64,000 nucleotides of DNA from DATJLY01 sp963773665 (GTDB lineage Bacteria; Pseudomonadota; Alphaproteobacteria; ATCC43930; CGMCC-115725). This document shows positions 9,038 to 20,800 of this stretch, one piece after another. The notes under the pieces are model-generated. The model was not told where the DNA came from. It saw only the letters and a list, made by a program, of their open reading frames with translations, and searched no databases. Both the position numbers and the translations under genes were made by a program. Numbering within the stretch: position 1 is the stretch's first letter; each line of letters opens with the position of its first letter. The stretch spans positions 806,001-870,000 of the forward strand of contig CAVZBZ010000002.1 of assembly GCA_963773665.1 (NCBI GenBank). Direction: 5' to 3'.

Positions 9038-9146
9038 GTGCTGGATCCTCCGCCGGCGTGGCGCCGGCATCGCAAATCCCGACGCTGCGTTCTACCGCTA
9101 AGCGGTCGTTCCGTCACGAAGCATCCGATGCGCTGTGGCCGCAGTC

Positions 9147-11579
9147 TCAGCCTCGGTTGAGCGTCCGCACGATGGTGTTCTGGAAGCCGCGCACCCAGGC
9201 CGCCGCGTCGCCGAGCGGCGAGAGGCGCAGCTGCTGGCGCAGCGTGTGGCGCAGTTCCGCTCGCCGTGCCTTGTCGCTTGCCAGGTCGGTTGCGATCTCG
9301 ACGTATTCCTCGAGCGAGAACGCGCACAGATCGCCGAGACCTGCATTGGTGAGATTGCTGTAGCTCAAACGCTCGAAGAACGCCTCGCCGACCAGCGTGA
9401 CCGTAGGCACGCCCATCCACAGCGTTTCGCAGGTGGTCGTCCCGCCCGTATGCGGCGCGGTGTCGAGCGCAATGTCGATCCGATTGTAGTGCGGCAGGTG
9501 CCTGCCGCGCACCGCCTCGAACAGGATCCGATCCCCTTCGATTCCGTGCTTGGCGAATTCTGCCAGGACATTGCGGCAGAAGCTCGGGGCGCCCGCCTCC
9601 GGACGGACGAACAGGAAGCGCGAGTTCTCGACACGCTGCATCACCTCGGCCCAGAGCTTGAAGAGGGCTCGGGTGTATTTGTAGGGATTGTTCATCGTGC
9701 CGAACGTCACGAATCCGGAGCGATCCTCCGGAATGCCGGCTTCGATCGGCTCGTCGCGAAACCCGAGCCGGCCGAGCACGACCCAGCTTTCCGGAAGCTC
9801 GAACGGCTTTTCGATGAGCAGTTCGCGATCGTCGGGCTTCAGATACGGATCGACCAGGATGTGATCGATGGCCTCGATCCCCGCCGAATGGGGATAGCCG
9901 AGCCAACTGACCTGGACCGGCGCGGCATGATAGGCCATGACCTCGAGGCGGTTGTAGCGTGTGGAGCCGCCGAGCTCGAACAGGATGTCGAGCTCGTCGT
10001 CTGCGATCTGTTGTGCGATCTCCTGGTCCTGCGCCTGCAGCATCGAGCGAAATTGCTTCACCCGCTGGGTGATGAGGGATTGCACCCGGTCGGGCGGCGC
10101 CGGATAGAACGAGTAGCAATAAAACTCGAACCGGTCGCGATTGTAATTCTCGAAGATGGGCAGCGCGAAATAGGCAACCGGGTGATCGCGCAAATCCGAC
10201 GACATCATGCCGACGCGGATCTTGTCGCGCGTAGCGGTCCGGGTCGGTGGCCGTTTGATCGGCGTTCGCGCCGCCTGTTCCGTGACCCTGCGACCCCATT
10301 CGCGATGCCAGCTAACCAGTTCCAGCCTGTCTTCGTGCGTGATGACCCGGCCGAGCTGATTGTGCAGCGAGCCGACATTCATCCGCTCCACCCAGTAGCG
10401 CATCAGGGCGGTACGGTCGGGAAAACGTTCGAGCGCTTCGTAATCGACCGTGCGCAGAAAGATGCTCAGGAGATTGGCGGCATGCGGCATGAGGTCGCGT
10501 TCGACTGCCATCAGCCGATGCGCGATCCGAGCTGCCTCGTCGATATGCAGTCCCTCGTTGCCGTACCGGCTGTCGATCAGGCTCTTGCACAGCGAGCTGA
10601 GGCATCGCGGATCGTCCGGATGCAGCTCGAGCGCGTGGCGGAGAAACTCGTTCGCCTCCTCATAACGGCGCAGCGAGTACCCGAGCAGATGGCCGAGACG
10701 GAGCAACGTTTCCAGATCGTCGGGAGCCAGCGCCAGCACTTCCCGATGCACGGCCTCGGCCTCGGCGTATCGGCTGCGACGCTGCAGGAACACCGCCTTG
10801 TTTCGCCGGTGCTCGAGATTGTCCGGTTCGAGGCCGATCGCGGCATCCAGTTGCGCGATGATCTCCGCATCGCCCGATCCCCGATGCTGAAGGGCGGCAG
10901 CGCGGCTGGTGTAGATCCTCAGGTTCTTGGGATCGAGCGCCTGGGCCTGATCGAAGGACGCGATCGCCTCATCGGTCCGCCCGACCGCGAGCAGGGCCTG
11001 GCCCAGCACGCGGAGCGCTTCGGCTTCGCGCGGCGCCAGCCTGACGGCGTGCTGCAGCGGGGCAACGGCCGCCTCGGGCTTGCCGATCCCGAGCAGGGTG
11101 TTGCCGAGATTGTACCAAGGCGAGTGATTGTTGGGATCGAGTTCGGTCCCGCGACGAAACGTCTCGAGCGCCTCGTCGATCCGTCCCCGGCGCTTCTGGA
11201 TCACGCCCAGCATGTTGATGAGATTCCCATTTCCGGGAATTCGGCCGATCAGCGTCCGGGTCTCGTCCTCGGCAGCCTCGACTTCGCCGGCGGCCAGCAA
11301 GGCCAACGCGAGCCGCTCGCGAACAACGTCGCGTTCGGGGTCCATCTCCAACAACCTGCGAAGGCAGTCGGCGGCGAACCGGTGTTCGCCAAGGCTTGTC
11401 GAGACGCGGGCCGCACCCTCGAGCGCGGCCGGAAGACGAGGGGACTGTTGCAGGACGTAAATATAAAGTCCGCGTGCGTCGCCAAAGCGCTTCTGACGTT
11501 CCAGGGCAATCGCCTGACGCAATGCTTGCCCGCTTCTAGCACTATTGCCGCCGCGCTCGACAGATTTACGTTTGGCCAT
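9147..11579 (-). CDS. TPR-containing GT41 glycosyltransferase (SPINDLY/O-GlcNAc transferase-like)
   Basis: This is a cytoplasmic protein-O-glycosyltransferase candidate of about 810 residues. The N-terminal half is a run of tetratricopeptide repeats, for example around ALETFRRGTELDPNNHSPWYNLG and ALASFDQAQALDPKNLRIY-like units. The C-terminal half is a full GT41 catalytic region: RVGMMSSDLRDHPVAYF, APVQVSWLGYPHSAG, FGTMNNPYKYTRALFKLWAEV, and the donor-binding HTGGTTTCETLWMGVPTVTL. ATG 11579 is used; GTG 11645 is an in-frame alternative and neither has a strong ribosome site. It lies between the RTX giant (229 bp upstream) and the CDP-sugar genes (109 bp downstream), all leftward. The inferred target is the RTX protein or another surface protein. 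Known GT41 enzymes use UDP sugars, so use of the CDP sugar is not assured. Confidence 0.88.
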   Translation of the reverse strand: MAKRKSVERGGNSARSGQALRQAIALERQKRFGDARGLYIYVLQQSPRLPAALEGAARVSTSLGEHRFAADCLRRLLEMDPERDVVRERLALALLAAGEVEAAEDETRTLIGRIPGNGNLINMLGVIQKRRGRIDEALETFRRGTELDPNNHSPWYNLGNTLLGIGKPEAAVAPLQHAVRLAPREAEALRVLGQALLAVGRTDEAIASFDQAQALDPKNLRIYTSRAAALQHRGSGDAEIIAQLDAAIGLEPDNLEHRRNKAVFLQRRSRYAEAEAVHREVLALAPDDLETLLRLGHLLGYSLRRYEEANEFLRHALELHPDDPRCLSSLCKSLIDSRYGNEGLHIDEAARIAHRLMAVERDLMPHAANLLSIFLRTVDYEALERFPDRTALMRYWVERMNVGSLHNQLGRVITHEDRLELVSWHREWGRRVTEQAARTPIKRPPTRTATRDKIRVGMMSSDLRDHPVAYFALPIFENYNRDRFEFYCYSFYPAPPDRVQSLITQRVKQFRSMLQAQDQEIAQQIADDELDILFELGGSTRYNRLEVMAYHAAPVQVSWLGYPHSAGIEAIDHILVDPYLKPDDRELLIEKPFELPESWVVLGRLGFRDEPIEAGIPEDRSGFVTFGTMNNPYKYTRALFKLWAEVMQRVENSRFLFVRPEAGAPSFCRNVLAEFAKHGIEGDRILFEAVRGRHLPHYNRIDIALDTAPHTGGTTTCETLWMGVPTVTLVGEAFFERLSYSNLTNAGLGDLCAFSLEEYVEIATDLASDKARRAELRHTLRQQLRLSPLGDAAAWVRGFQNTIVRTLNRG

Positions 11580-11807
11580 ACAAAGTTTCTGTTTGAAAGG
11601 TCCGGCAATTCGATCGTTCGCGCCGAATAATAGGCCTTTTATCACACCGGCTGTCGAGCGAGAAGTCCGTCGCGGGATCGCCGGTGGGCAAGATTTAATT
11701 TACCAAGCGCGATCGATTCAGAAGTCACGACCGTTCCCTCCGCCGATGCCGAACAGAATGCTCGATATCGGCGGCGGGAAGACGGGTCGGATATTCACCA
11801 GCAAACG

Positions 11808-14800
11808 CTAATGGAAGATGTAGTCGCCCGCATGGGGATGCGCGTTGTTCGCAAGTGTGATCGTCTCGATCGGATTGATGCCGTCGCTGATCTGCCATTG
11901 ATCGGTCGCGCCGAGTTCGGTGAACGTGGCCGTGGCGTTGTTAAACCCATAGAGGTCGATGACATCGGTGCCACTGACAAAATCCGTTATCACGTCCCCA
12001 TCCGCCTTGCCCTGGTGGAACTGGAAGTGGTCCGCACCGTCGCCGCCGGTGAGCGTATCGGCCCCTGCGCCACTGTGCAGCGTGTCGTCGCCAGCGCCGC
12101 CGATCAGGCTGTTACCACCGGATCCTGCCAAGATCGAGTCGTTGCCCGCTCCGCCTTCCAAGGTCTCGTTGGCGCCAGCGCCGCCGAGCAATGACGATCC
12201 GCCGGATCCGGCCTGCACGAAACTGCCAGCGCCCGAGATCGAGAGGCTGTCGTTGCCCGCTCCGCCATACAGCGAGTCGCCTGCCCCGCCACCCGAGAGG
12301 GTCGCATTGCCGGAGCCCGCGAGCAGGAGGTCGTTCGGGCCCGAAGCGTGGATCGAGTCCGCCCCAACACCCAGACTGCCGTCCAACGTGTCTCCGGTTC
12401 CGCTGCCCGATAGCGTAGAGACGCCCACGCCCGCGGTGATGAGGTCATCGAGCCCGCTCACGGAGAGGGAGTCGTGACCCGCTCCGCCATCCAGCGTATC
12501 GCCTGTCCCGCCGCCCGAGAGGGTTGCATTGCCGGAGCCCGCGAGCAGCAGATTGTCGGTGCCCGTGGCCGTGGCGTGGATCGAGTCCGCCCCGCCGAGG
12601 CTGCCATCCAACGTGTCCCCGGTTCCGCTGCTAACCAGCGTGTCGTTACCGCCGCCGCCCGTGACCAGGGCGTCGAGACCGGTCGTGGTCAGCGAGTCGC
12701 TGCCCGCTCCGCTCGTCAGCGTGTCGCCGGTTCCATTATCCAGGAGGGTGGCACCGCCGGAGCCCGCGAGCAGCAGATCGTCCGTGGCCGTGGCCGTGGC
12801 GTGGATCGAGTCCGCCCCGCCCAGACTGCCATCCAACGTGTCGCCGGTTCCGCTGCCAAGCAGAGAGTCGTGACCGCCGCCGCCCGTCGCGAGGTCGTCG
12901 AGCCCGCTCGCAGACAGCGAGTCGCTGCCGGCTCCGCTATGCAGCGTGTCACCGGTTCCGCTACCCACGAGGGTGGCACCGCCGGAGCCTGCAATTAGCG
13001 AATCGTCCGTACCCGAGGCAGAGATCGAGTCCGCCCCACCCAGGCTGCCATCCAACACTTCCCCGGTTCCGAAGCCCATCAGCGTTGAGCTACCCGTGCC
13101 GGCGGTGATGGTGTCATCGAGCCCGCTCACGGACAGCGAGGCGTGGCCTGTTCCCCCAACCAGCGATTCGTCTGGCCCACCGCCGAAGAGGGTCGCATTG
13201 CCGGAGCCCGCGAGCAGCAAATCGTTTGCACCCATGCCGTGGATCGAGTCCGCCCCACCCAGGCTGCCATCCAACGTATCGAAGGAACCGGTACCCAACA
13301 GGGTATCGTTACCGCCGCCGCCCTTTGCCAGGTCACCGGACCCGCTCACAGACAGCGAGTCGCTGCCCGCTCCGCTCTGGAGCGTGTCACCAGTTCCGCT
13401 ACCCACAAGGGTGGCGCCGCCGGAACCGGAGAGCAGCAGATCGTTCGCCCCACTGCCGCGGATTGAGTCTGCACCACCGAGGCTACCATCGAGGGTCTCG
13501 CTTGCGCCGCTGGCGACCAAGGTATCGTTGCCACTGCCGCCGATAAGACTGCTGAAGTTCCCGGGCGCCGAAAGGCTGTCATTGCCTGCGCCGCCATCGA
13601 GTGTGTCGGGGCCGCTGCCGGCGATCAACGTATCGTTACCGGCCTCGCCCGAGAGACTGTCGGTACCCGCGCCACCGTAGAGCGAGTCGTTACCGTTCCC
13701 GCCATCCAGCGAGTCGTTCCCGGCGCCGCCCGTCAGCGTGTCGTTACCGTCTGCGCCGAACAGCACGCCGCCACCATTCGTGAGCGTCATCAGGTTGTCG
13801 CTGGCGTTACCGACGCCCGTTCCGCCGGCAACTACGACCTTGAGCTCGAAGATGTTTGGCGAAAGCGCGTAATTGCTGGCGTAGCTGTTGACCGTGTCGC
13901 TGCCGGTACCCGCAGCGACCTGGATCACATCGAGTTGGCTGTCGACAAGGAACAGGTCGTTCCCCTGACCGCCGACCATGGATGCGGCACCTTGACGACC
14001 GTCGATTGTGTCCAAGCCGGCACCGCCGAACATCATGTCGGCTCCGCCGCCGCCGATGAGACAATCATTGCCGGCGCCCGCGGTGAGCGTATCGGCGCCC
14101 GTGTTGCCGACCAGCGTGTCATTGCCGGAGCCGGCTTGCAGTGCCGCGCCGCCGGTGGTGGCGACGGTCATCTTATCGGGGTCGGAATTGCCGATGCCGA
14201 TCCCGCCGGCGAGCGCGACGGACAACGTATCGACGTTGACCGGCAGCGTGTAAATGGGCGCGGTGCTGTAGATGAGCGAGCTGCCGCCTGGAGACTGCAG
14301 CACGACGTCGTTGCTGTTGTCGACACTGAACGAGTCGTTGCCGCCGCCGCCGATCATCGTATCGAAGCCCGCCCCGCCGGACAGACTGTCGTTCCCAGAG
14401 GCGCCGACGAGCGAATCGTTGCCACCCAGGCCAGTGAGTTTGTTGTTGCCGCCTATTGCAACAAGCGTGTCGTTGCCCGGTGTGCCGGTCAGCGTGACGG
14501 ACGGTAGGGTTGCCACTTTGTCGATGCCGGCAACACCCAGGCTCATGAGCTGATCGCTGAACTGGATCGCCGCGACGTGTACCAGGTAGACCGAGCCGTC
14601 AGGAGAGCCGGCCCTGGTGTCGGTCGCGGTGAAGTTGCCGAGCGCGTCCTGCGTGACGGTGTAATCGCTGCGAGCGCTGGTTTCGACCAGCAGGCCCTGT
14701 CCGGCGGAGCCGTTGAAGGTGTCGTTGCCGCCGAGCCCCAGGAAGGTATCCGATACCGCAGTGCCAACTACGGAGTCGTTGCCCGTTGTCCCAAGCGTAA

Positions 14801-17800
14801 CGAGCACATTGGCGAACTGAAGATCCTCGATGTTCTTCAGCAGCTCGGTGCCATCGGGCGAGCCGGCGCGCAGGTCAACGACGGTGAGGCCCGACGCACC
14901 CTGCGAAAGGCTGTAATTGTCGATGCCGCCTGTTGCGAGAGGCCCGGTGAAGACAACGACGTCGGTTCCGCCAGCGCCATCCAGCGTATCGCTTCCGCCG
15001 CCGCCGATCAGCGTGTCGTTGCCGGCGCCGCCCGTGATCATGTTGTCGAGCGTGTTGCCGGTCCCGGCGAAGCCGCCGGCACCGTTGAACGTCAGATTGG
15101 CGATATTCGCCGGGAGCGTGTAGGCGTTCAGGCTGGTCAGAACGAGCTCGTCGCTACCTGCCGTTTCGATCACAACGTCGCCAGCGTTGGCGACGACGAA
15201 GGTGTCGTTGCCGCCGCCGCCGACCATCGTGTCGTTGCCATCGCCGCCATCGAGACAGTCGGCCCCGGCGCCGCCCACGAGCGAGTCGTTGCCGTCGTCG
15301 CCGAGCAGTACGTCGCCGGCATCGTTGCCGACGAGCGTGTCGTTGCCGCCATAGCCTTCGAGCGTGTCGGGTCCGATCGCCGGCGGGATGAGATGCCCCG
15401 CGATGACCGAACCGGTGATCGCGTTGATCGAATCGTCCGCCGTCGAGCCATTGTAGGAGTAGCCGACCGTGGCGGGCGACAGCAGCAAATTCGTGCCGTC
15501 GCCGAAATGAAGCTCCTGCACATTGACCAGGATGTCGGTGTGCCCGAGGTCGGCCCCGACATCGTTGAAATTGTCGACGACGAGATAGAGGTCGTTCCCG
15601 TCGCTGTCGGTGCCGTCATAGGTGACGGTATAGTGATCACGCGGCCCGGCATAGAGAGCGAGGTTGTTGCCGCCACCGCCATCGAGCGAGTTGTCGCCGT
15701 CGCCGCCGGTCAGTGTGTCGTCGCCTGCGCCGCCCAGAAGCGTGTCGTTGCCGGAGAGCCCGGTCAGGACGTCGCCTGTGGGGCCGCCCGGCGTCGACGC
15801 CGATCCGGCTGTGCCGTCCAACGTGCCGTCGCCGACCAGCGTGTCATAACCCGTGCCGCCGATCAGGTCGCCGTCGCCGGAGATGCTGTCATTCCCGTCG
15901 CCGCCGTTAAGCGCGCTGACGCTCACGAGCACATCGGTGAAGACCAGCGAGTCGATCACCGGGTTGAAGTCCGTGATCTGGGCGGCGGCATCGCCGGGCT
16001 GCCAGGCCAAGTAATAGGTTGCGCCGTGCTGCGGATCGTCGGTGCCGTGGGCGGTGTAGAGCTGGAAGCCGGTGCTGCCGGACACGCCCAGGAACGCGTC
16101 GGATCCGCCATCGCCCACGAACGTGTCGCTGCCCGTGCTGTCGAAGAACGTATCGTTGCCGGTGGTGCCGAGCAGAACCTGACCGCCCGAAATCCCCGTG
16201 ATGAACAGGCCCGGACCGACCGGCTCGTGCGTCGGCAGGGTATTGATCGACGTGCCCGGCGTGACATTGGCCAGACTCACGATCGTCGTCCAATCCGCAG
16301 CGCCGCCCGGATTGTCGTTGAGCTGGACGAGCGTGCCGCCATGCCCATCGGTGACGTAGCGGATGAGGCTTGCCGGGCTGAGCGATGTGCCGACGATCGT
16401 GTCGTTGCCAGAGCCGCCGATCAGGTTGCCGGAGCCGGAGATGGAGTCGTTGCCATCCCCGCCGATCAGCAGATCGTCAAGGCCGGTCCCGACCAGAGTG
16501 TCGTTGCCGGTCCCGCCATCGAGCGTGCCGGTGCCTTGCAGGACGTCGTTGCCGGCATCGCCCTCGAGCGAGCTCAGTCCGAACTGGCCGGTTCCGCCAT
16601 AGAGACTGTCGTTACCGTCGCCGCCGATCAGCGTGTTGGAGGCATCGGTCGCGACGATCGTATCGTTGCCGGCACCGCCCTCGAGCAGATTCTGGTCGTG
16701 GCCGCCATCGATCGAGTTATTGCCGCTGCCGCCGATGATGGTGTCGTTGCCGTAGTCGCCATCGAGCGTGCTGCCGCCGTTGCCGCCCAGGATAAGGTCG
16801 TCGCCGTCGCCGCCGCTGACGAAATTGTTCCCGGTATTCGCGGTCAGATCGACCACATCGTTCCCGGCACCGGCGCGGATGAAATTGTCGCCCGCGCCCT
16901 CGGCGGTGATGGTGTCGTCGCCCAACTCGCCATTGACATAGCTATTGCCGGTTCCGGCATCGATGCTGTCGCTGCCGTCGCTGCCGATGAGGATGTTGTC
17001 GCCTGTGGGCGCACCCAGGATCGTGGCCGGCCCGGCGGCGCCCAGATCGTCGATGACGACGCCAACGGGGATGGCGCCGCCACCGGTGAGTGCGACCTGG
17101 CCATCCGCGAAGCCCAGCGCTTCGACGTTCGACAGCGAGTCGAAGCCATCGGCGCCAAAGGTCGGATCGACCGGCGTGTCGATGCCGCTGTGGTCCATCA
17201 CCCAAAGGTCGCCGGTCGTCGGGTCAAGGGCCACCGAGTAGCCGTCGCGCACGCCGGTATAAGCGGCCGTATCGTTGCCGGCGCCGCCATCGATCGAGTC
17301 GCTGCCGGGGCTGCCGACCAGGTAGTCGTTGCCCTCGTCGCCCGAGAGCGTGCCCGAGCCGACGATATAGTCGTTGCCGCCGCCGCCCGAAAGCGAGTTG
17401 GCGCCCTGCAGATCGCTGATCGTATCGTTGCCGTCGAGACCCAGAATGGTGTCATTGCCGGCATCGCCGGTCATCAGATCGTTACGCGCACCGCCGATCA
17501 GGCAATCGTTGCCGCTGCCGCCATCGAGCGTGCTGCCGGCAGGGTCCGTCCCGTTGCCGTCGGACGCATAGGCATCCGTCGCCGCGTTCGGATCGCCGCT
17601 CTGGAGCAGCCCGTATTCGATGCCGGCGATGACGGTGTCATTGCCGTCGCCGCCGCTCAGCGAATCGGTACCGGCATCGCCGGTGACGAAGTCGGCTCCG
17701 CCGCCGCCATAGATCGTATCGTTGCCGTCGCCGCCATCGAGCGTGTCGTCTCCGTTACCGCCGAAGATCAGGTCGTTGTCCGCGCCGCCGGACACCGAAT

Positions 17801-20800
17801 TATCGCCATCGGTCGTGCTGCCGCCGACCGTCGCGGCATAGATCGTATCGTTGCCGGCGCCACCCGAGATCACATTGTCGCCGGTGTCGCCGATGATCGA
17901 ATCGCTGCCGGCGCCGCCGTCGATCGAATCCGAGCCGTCGAGACCGTCGATCGTGTCGCTGCCGAAGCCGCCCAGGATCGTGTCGTCGCCCGAACCCGGA
18001 TAAGGCAGGCCGGCCGGATGGTGGTTGATGTCGGTGATGACGTCGTTGGTCACGCTGGCGCTGTCGTCGATCTTCACGCCAGGGTTCTCCGCCGCGACGT
18101 AGAAGCCGTCGGAGAACTGCAGTTCCTGGACATTGAGCAGCTTGTCGGTGCCGTCCGGCGAGCCGTTGCGGTTGTCGGTGACAAAGACCGGCGCATCGGT
18201 CACGAAATTGCCGGCGGCAATGTAATCCGCGGTAACGACGTGACCGTTCTGCGTCACCGTGTAATCGGCGCGCAACCCGTCATATTCCGCGACATCGAAC
18301 CCGCCGCCCGTCGTCCCGCCGCCGATGATGGTGTCGTTGCCGGCACCGCCGGTGAACACATCGTTGCCCGAGCCGCCGATCAGCAGATCGTTGCCGTCGC
18401 CGCCATCGAGCGTGTTGTTGCCGTCGGCAAGCGGGCTCGCTCCCTGGCTGCCGCCGATCAGCGTGTCGTCGCCGCCGAAGCCGGCGAGAGAGTTGTTGCC
18501 GGCGCCGCCGATCAGCTGCTCGTTGCCCGAGTAGGGCGAGCCGTCCGCGGTGTACATCAGCCCGAGCAGCGTATCGTTGCCGGGACCGCCCCACGCCGTG
18601 TCGCTCGTGGTGTTGATGAGGTCGTTGCCGCCGATCACGCTCGAAAGGTCGGTGCTGTTGCCGTAGAGCGTGCCGTTGCCGTAGAGCGTGTTGCTGCCGT
18701 CGCCGCCGATCAGCGAGGAATTGAAGTTGTTGTCGCCGCTCGACAGATAGTCGTTCCCGGCATTGCCGAGCAGCGTCCCGCCGCCGGACAGCGCGTCATC
18801 GCCGGCGCCGCCGATGAACAGGTTGTGGCCGGACCCACCGAAATAGCCGGCTGCGCTAACCGTATCACCGCCGTCGCCGGCGAGGACCGTGCTGTTGCCG
18901 AGGCCGACATTTACGCGGTTCTGACCGCTGCCGAGGATAACGACGTTATTGCCGTTGCCGAGCGTGATCTGATCGTCGCCATTCCCTGTGACGACCAGAT
19001 TGGCGCCGTCACCGCCAAAGACGGTGTTGTTGCCGGTGCCGTCCGCGTCCGGATGGTAGCCGAAGAGCGGATTGTAGCTGATCCCGCCGGCCGTATCGTC
19101 GGTGTAGACCGTGTCGTTTCCGACTCCGAAATTGATGACGTCGTTGCCGGCGCCGCCGACGAGCGAATTGTTGCCGTCGCCGGCGAGAATCACGTCATTG
19201 CCGTCGCCGGCATCGATCGTGTCGTTCCCGGTATAGCCGTCCGGATTGAAGTTGCCCGTGCCGCCGACGATGATGTCGTTGCCGACGCCGCCCAACAGCA
19301 AATCATCGCCGTCGCTGCCGACGATGATGTTGTCGTTCGCCGTCCCGACCAGCGTCTCCGCTGCCAGCTGACCGGCAACGCCAGCGATACTGAACCCGAT
19401 CAGATCGCCGGTATTGCCCAGCGCAACTGGATTGAAGGAGGCGAGGTCCGTGAACTGGAACGTCTCGACATTGACAACGGTATCGAGACCCTGGGACGAA
19501 CCGGGTTGGAGCGTGCCTGCGACATAGGCGGCGAGATTATTCGCCGCGTTGCTGGCAAACAGGCTTTCATCGATGACGTAGAAGTCGCCGCCGAACTGAT
19601 CGTAAACGATCGAGCTGTAGGCCCGCGTCGAATCCCAGATCGCCAGATCGTTGCCGTCGCCGCCATCGATGGAATCGTTGCCCGTGCCACCGTGCAACGT
19701 GTCGTTACCGTCGCCGCCCAACAGCGTGTCGTTGCCGGACACGCCGCCATCCAGCGAATCATCGCCGGCGCCACCGGACAGCAGCTCGTTTCCGGAGATG
19801 ATGATCCCGCTATAGGGATCGGTCATGTTGCCGATGAGCGTGTCGTCTCCGGCGCCGCCAAAGGCGGTCGAATTCCTCGTATTGATGAGGTCGTTCCCGC
19901 CGCTCGGATCGTTCGGATCGGTGCTGTCGCCATAGAGCGTGCCCGTTCCGTAAAGCGTGTCGTTGCCGTCGCCGCCGATCAGCTGCCCGCTCGAGAAGAA
20001 GCTGCCGACATAGTCCTGGCCGGTGCCGCCGTCGAGCGTGCCCGTGCCGGAGATGGTATCGTTGCCGTCGCCGCCTTCGATCAAGTCAATGCCGCCCAGC
20101 GCGCCGGAGAGAACGTCGTCGCCCGCATCACCCCGAAGCGTATCGGCAAGACCGGTGCCGTAGAGGGTGTCGTTCCCGTCACCGCCATCGAGGAGACCCG
20201 TGCCCTCGATGAAGTCGTTGCCGGAATCGCCGTACAGCTGGTTGTTGCCGCTGACGTCGGTGATGACATCGTTGCCGCCACCGCCATGGATCGTGTCGTC
20301 GCCGTCACCGCCGTCGATGGTGTCGTTGCCGCCCGCGGTGTTGCTGTAATCGGTGCCGTCGCCATAGACGACATCCGCGCCCGCGCCGCCATAGATGCGG
20401 TCGTCGCCGGGGCCGCCGATCAACGTGTCGTTGCCGTCGCCGCCATCGATCACGTCGTTGCCGGCGCCGCCATCGATCGAGTCATTGCCGGCATCGCCCG
20501 ACAGAATGTCGTTGCCGTCATTGCCGATGATCGTGTCGGGACCGAAATCGCCGGACAGAATATCGTCGAAATTCGTGCCGACGAGATACAGCCCGATATT
20601 CGGGTTGCCGGCCGGCAAGCTATACGCCTGATCGGCAAACTGCAGCGTTTCGACGCCGATCAGCAGATCGGTGCCGTCGGGCGAGCCCGGCCGCAGATCC
20701 TGAACCGTAAAGCTGCCATCCGCCGGGTTGAAGGTGATCGAATAGTTGACAAGGTCGCCGGAATAGATCGCAACGTCGTTCCCCGAGCCGCCATAGATCA

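Noticed and set aside
9135..11630. An 831-codon + strand frame
   Set aside because: Antisense to the GT41 glycosyltransferase, whose strand shows full family motifs; the antisense product has none.
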